From Myxococcales bacterium (GTDB taxonomy: Bacteria > Myxococcota > Polyangia > Fen-1088), in NCBI GenBank assembly GCA_003153875.1, contig PMBY01000246.1, positions 8,425-25,157 of the forward strand: a stretch of DNA of 16,733 nucleotides, in the 5' to 3' direction. This document shows positions 15,614 through 16,733 of this stretch, in pieces. A model generated the notes under the pieces. The model did not search any database. It was given only the letters and a program-made list of their open reading frames with translations, and had not been told where the DNA came from. The position numbers and the translations under genes were made by a program. The first letter of the stretch is position 1, and each line of letters starts with the position of its first letter.

Positions 15614-15627
15614 GCGATGCTGGCTAG
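15614..15627 (+). repeat. 14-bp direct repeat, left copy
   Basis: GCGATGCTGGCTAG occurs here and again, without change, at 15780-15793. The two copies flank the long palindrome between the convergent genes. This copy shares its last 3 bp with the left arm of the palindrome. Confidence 0.8.
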
Positions 15628-15760
15628 CTTTTCCACCACAGAGAGAACAGAGAACACAGAGGGCGGAAAGGAAGGAGGGGTTCGGACAGGACGCGCGCCC
15701 ACCCTTGCCTCCTTCCGATCCGGCTCTGTGGCCTCAGTGCTCTCTGTGGTGAAACAGCTA
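15625..15760. repeat. Long imperfect palindrome between convergent genes (MITE-like or bidirectional terminator)
   Basis: The left arm 15625-15661 and the reverse complement of 15724-15760 agree at 31 of 37 positions. Pairing resumes further in with GGAAGGAGG (15670-15678) against 15708-15716, so the arms are about 54 bp with a loop of about 29 nt. The left arm has three ACAGAG hexamers at an exact 9-nt period (15638, 15647, 15656). The palindrome lies between the stop codons of two genes facing each other and could end transcription from both sides; the flanking direct repeats also allow a small mobile element. Confidence 0.75.
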
Positions 15761-15779
15761 ACTTCGATCCGCAGTCCAA

Positions 15780-15793
15780 GCGATGCTGGCTAG
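15780..15793 (+). repeat. 14-bp direct repeat, right copy, overlapping the kinase stop codon
   Basis: This is the second copy of GCGATGCTGGCTAG. The kinase gene's TAG stop (minus strand, 15790-15792) lies inside it. Confidence 0.8.
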
Positions 15794-16733
15794 TGCAGCT
15801 CCCACTCGTCGTCAGCCTTCTTCTTGCCGACCTGGTGTCGGCGCTCGGTGGCCGGAGGTGATGACTTGGCCGCCGATGCCGTCCGCGCTGCAGCCGACGC
15901 CGCAGATAGCGGCTTCCTGGTCGGCGGTGCGGTAGCCGACGAAACCGCCGCAGCGCCAGCATCAGGCACGCTGGGCGGGACCGAGACCGCCGCGCCCTGC
16001 TGCGACGGTGGCTGCGGGGTCGCGGAATGCGCGGCCGAAGCCGCCGGGACGGCAACACCCGTGCTGCCAGTTACCTCTCCTGGCGTGGGGCGGTGGCTGG
16101 GTCGCACGAGCAGAAAGAGCGCAAGCCCCACCACAGCCAGTCCCCCCAACGCCAGCACAGGCCAGCGCCGATGTCGCGCGACTGTCGGCAACGCCTCGTC
16201 GCTGGCCGACACCCCGACCTCACCAGTGGCCCGCGAAAACGTGGTGACGGCTGGGGCCCCGGCCATCATGGTGGCGTCCGACGAAGGCTGCCCCGAAGCC
16301 GCTGCACTCGCCTCGGGCAGCGGCGATCGGGCCGAGCCAACTTTCGTTATCACCCCTTCGCCACGCAGGGCATTGACGAACACTGCGACGCTGTCAAACC
16401 GCTCGGCGCGTTCTTTGGCTAGGGCTCGCATGACAGCCGCCTCCACATAGGCCGGCACATGAGCGAGTCCCTCGCACAACGGCGTGGGGATCGCGGTGAG
16501 CTGCATGACCAAGATCTCGGTTGCGGACGCCGCCAAGAACGGAGGTTTTCCCGACAGCGCCTCGTAGATGATCACGCCGAACGAGTAGATGTCCGACCGA
16601 AGATCCACGTCCGCGCTGTCCTTGCACTGCTCGGGCGACATGTACGCTGGGCTGCCCATGATGAGCCCGGCCTGCGTACGCATCGTCCCGCCAGAAGCAG
16701 CGCTGCGTTTGATCTTGGCGATGCCGAAATCCA
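15790..16733 (-). CDS. Membrane-anchored Ser/Thr protein kinase, C-terminal part
   Basis: The frame is open at the right edge and ends at TAG 15790-15792, leaving 313 visible codons; ATP-binding lobe and catalytic loop lie outside the window. Numbering from the first visible Asp, DFGIAK (1-6) is the Mg-binding motif, GSPAYMSPEQ (26-35) is the P+1/APE-type motif of bacterial PknB-like kinases, and DLRSDIYSFGVIIYE (43-57) is subdomain IX. RALAKERAERF closes the kinase fold. A single membrane helix covers about 190-211 (WPVLALGGLAVVGLALFLLV). The last 100 residues are an Ala/Ser/Pro-rich, presumably extracytoplasmic tail ending in a charged segment, KKKADDEWELH; no PASTA or other sensor fold is visible. 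It faces the Kelch array, so it is not in the same operon. A regulatory link to the array is unproven. Confidence 0.9.
   Translation of the reverse strand, partial: DFGIAKIKRSAASGGTMRTQAGLIMGSPAYMSPEQCKDSADVDLRSDIYSFGVIIYEALSGKPPFLAASATEILVMQLTAIPTPLCEGLAHVPAYVEAAVMRALAKERAERFDSVAVFVNALRGEGVITKVGSARSPLPEASAAASGQPSSDATMMAGAPAVTTFSRATGEVGVSASDEALPTVARHRRWPVLALGGLAVVGLALFLLVRPSHRPTPGEVTGSTGVAVPAASAAHSATPQPPSQQGAAVSVPPSVPDAGAAAVSSATAPPTRKPLSAASAAARTASAAKSSPPATERRHQVGKKKADDEWELH

Overview
The window looks like chromosomal DNA from a GC-rich myxobacterium, most likely of the Polyangiales/Sorangiineae type. The evidence is a set of very large surface lipoprotein-like proteins with Kelch repeats, myxobacterial-style Cys-rich repeats, Gly-rich linkers and a MYXO-CTERM-like tail (Gly-Cys-x-Cys, hydrophobic helix, Arg cluster), flanked by a eukaryotic-like Ser/Thr kinase. 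The taxonomic call is inference from gene content; no rRNA or marker gene is present.

Layout. (1) Positions 1-1533, minus strand: the first 511 codons of an exported outer-membrane beta-barrel protein followed by carboxypeptidase-regulatory-like Ig folds, running off the left edge. (2) A 230-bp divergent intergenic region. (3) Positions 1764-15569, plus strand: a tandem array of four Kelch/Cys-rich/Gly-rich/MYXO-CTERM-like modules. They are of two types in the order A-B-A'-B'. A (1764-5069) and B (5115-8552) are separate genes. A' and B' form one uninterrupted 2296-codon reading frame (8679-15569), so the second unit is an in-frame fusion that keeps A's sorting tail and B's lipobox in its interior. 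(4) Positions 15570-15789: a convergent intergenic region holding a long imperfect palindrome within 14-bp direct repeats. (5) Positions 15790-16733, minus strand: the C-terminal part of a membrane-anchored Ser/Thr kinase, running off the right edge. No stretch over 300 bp lacks a gene, and I saw no tRNA, rRNA, CRISPR array or transposase.

How it may work together (inference). The A/B proteins look like cell-surface stalked propellers: a lipobox at the N-terminus, 12 Kelch repeats as the presumed binding head, a disulfide-rich neck, a flexible Gly-rich stalk and a C-terminal sorting signal. With the divergent outer-membrane barrel beside them, the locus recalls the organisation of the myxobacterial TraA/TraB surface-recognition pair: a Cys-rich MYXO-CTERM receptor plus an OMP partner. 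No sequence relationship to TraA or TraB is claimed. The most striking features are the A-B unit duplication, the A'-B' fusion, the palindrome at the fusion point and the palindromic MITE-like element downstream of the array.
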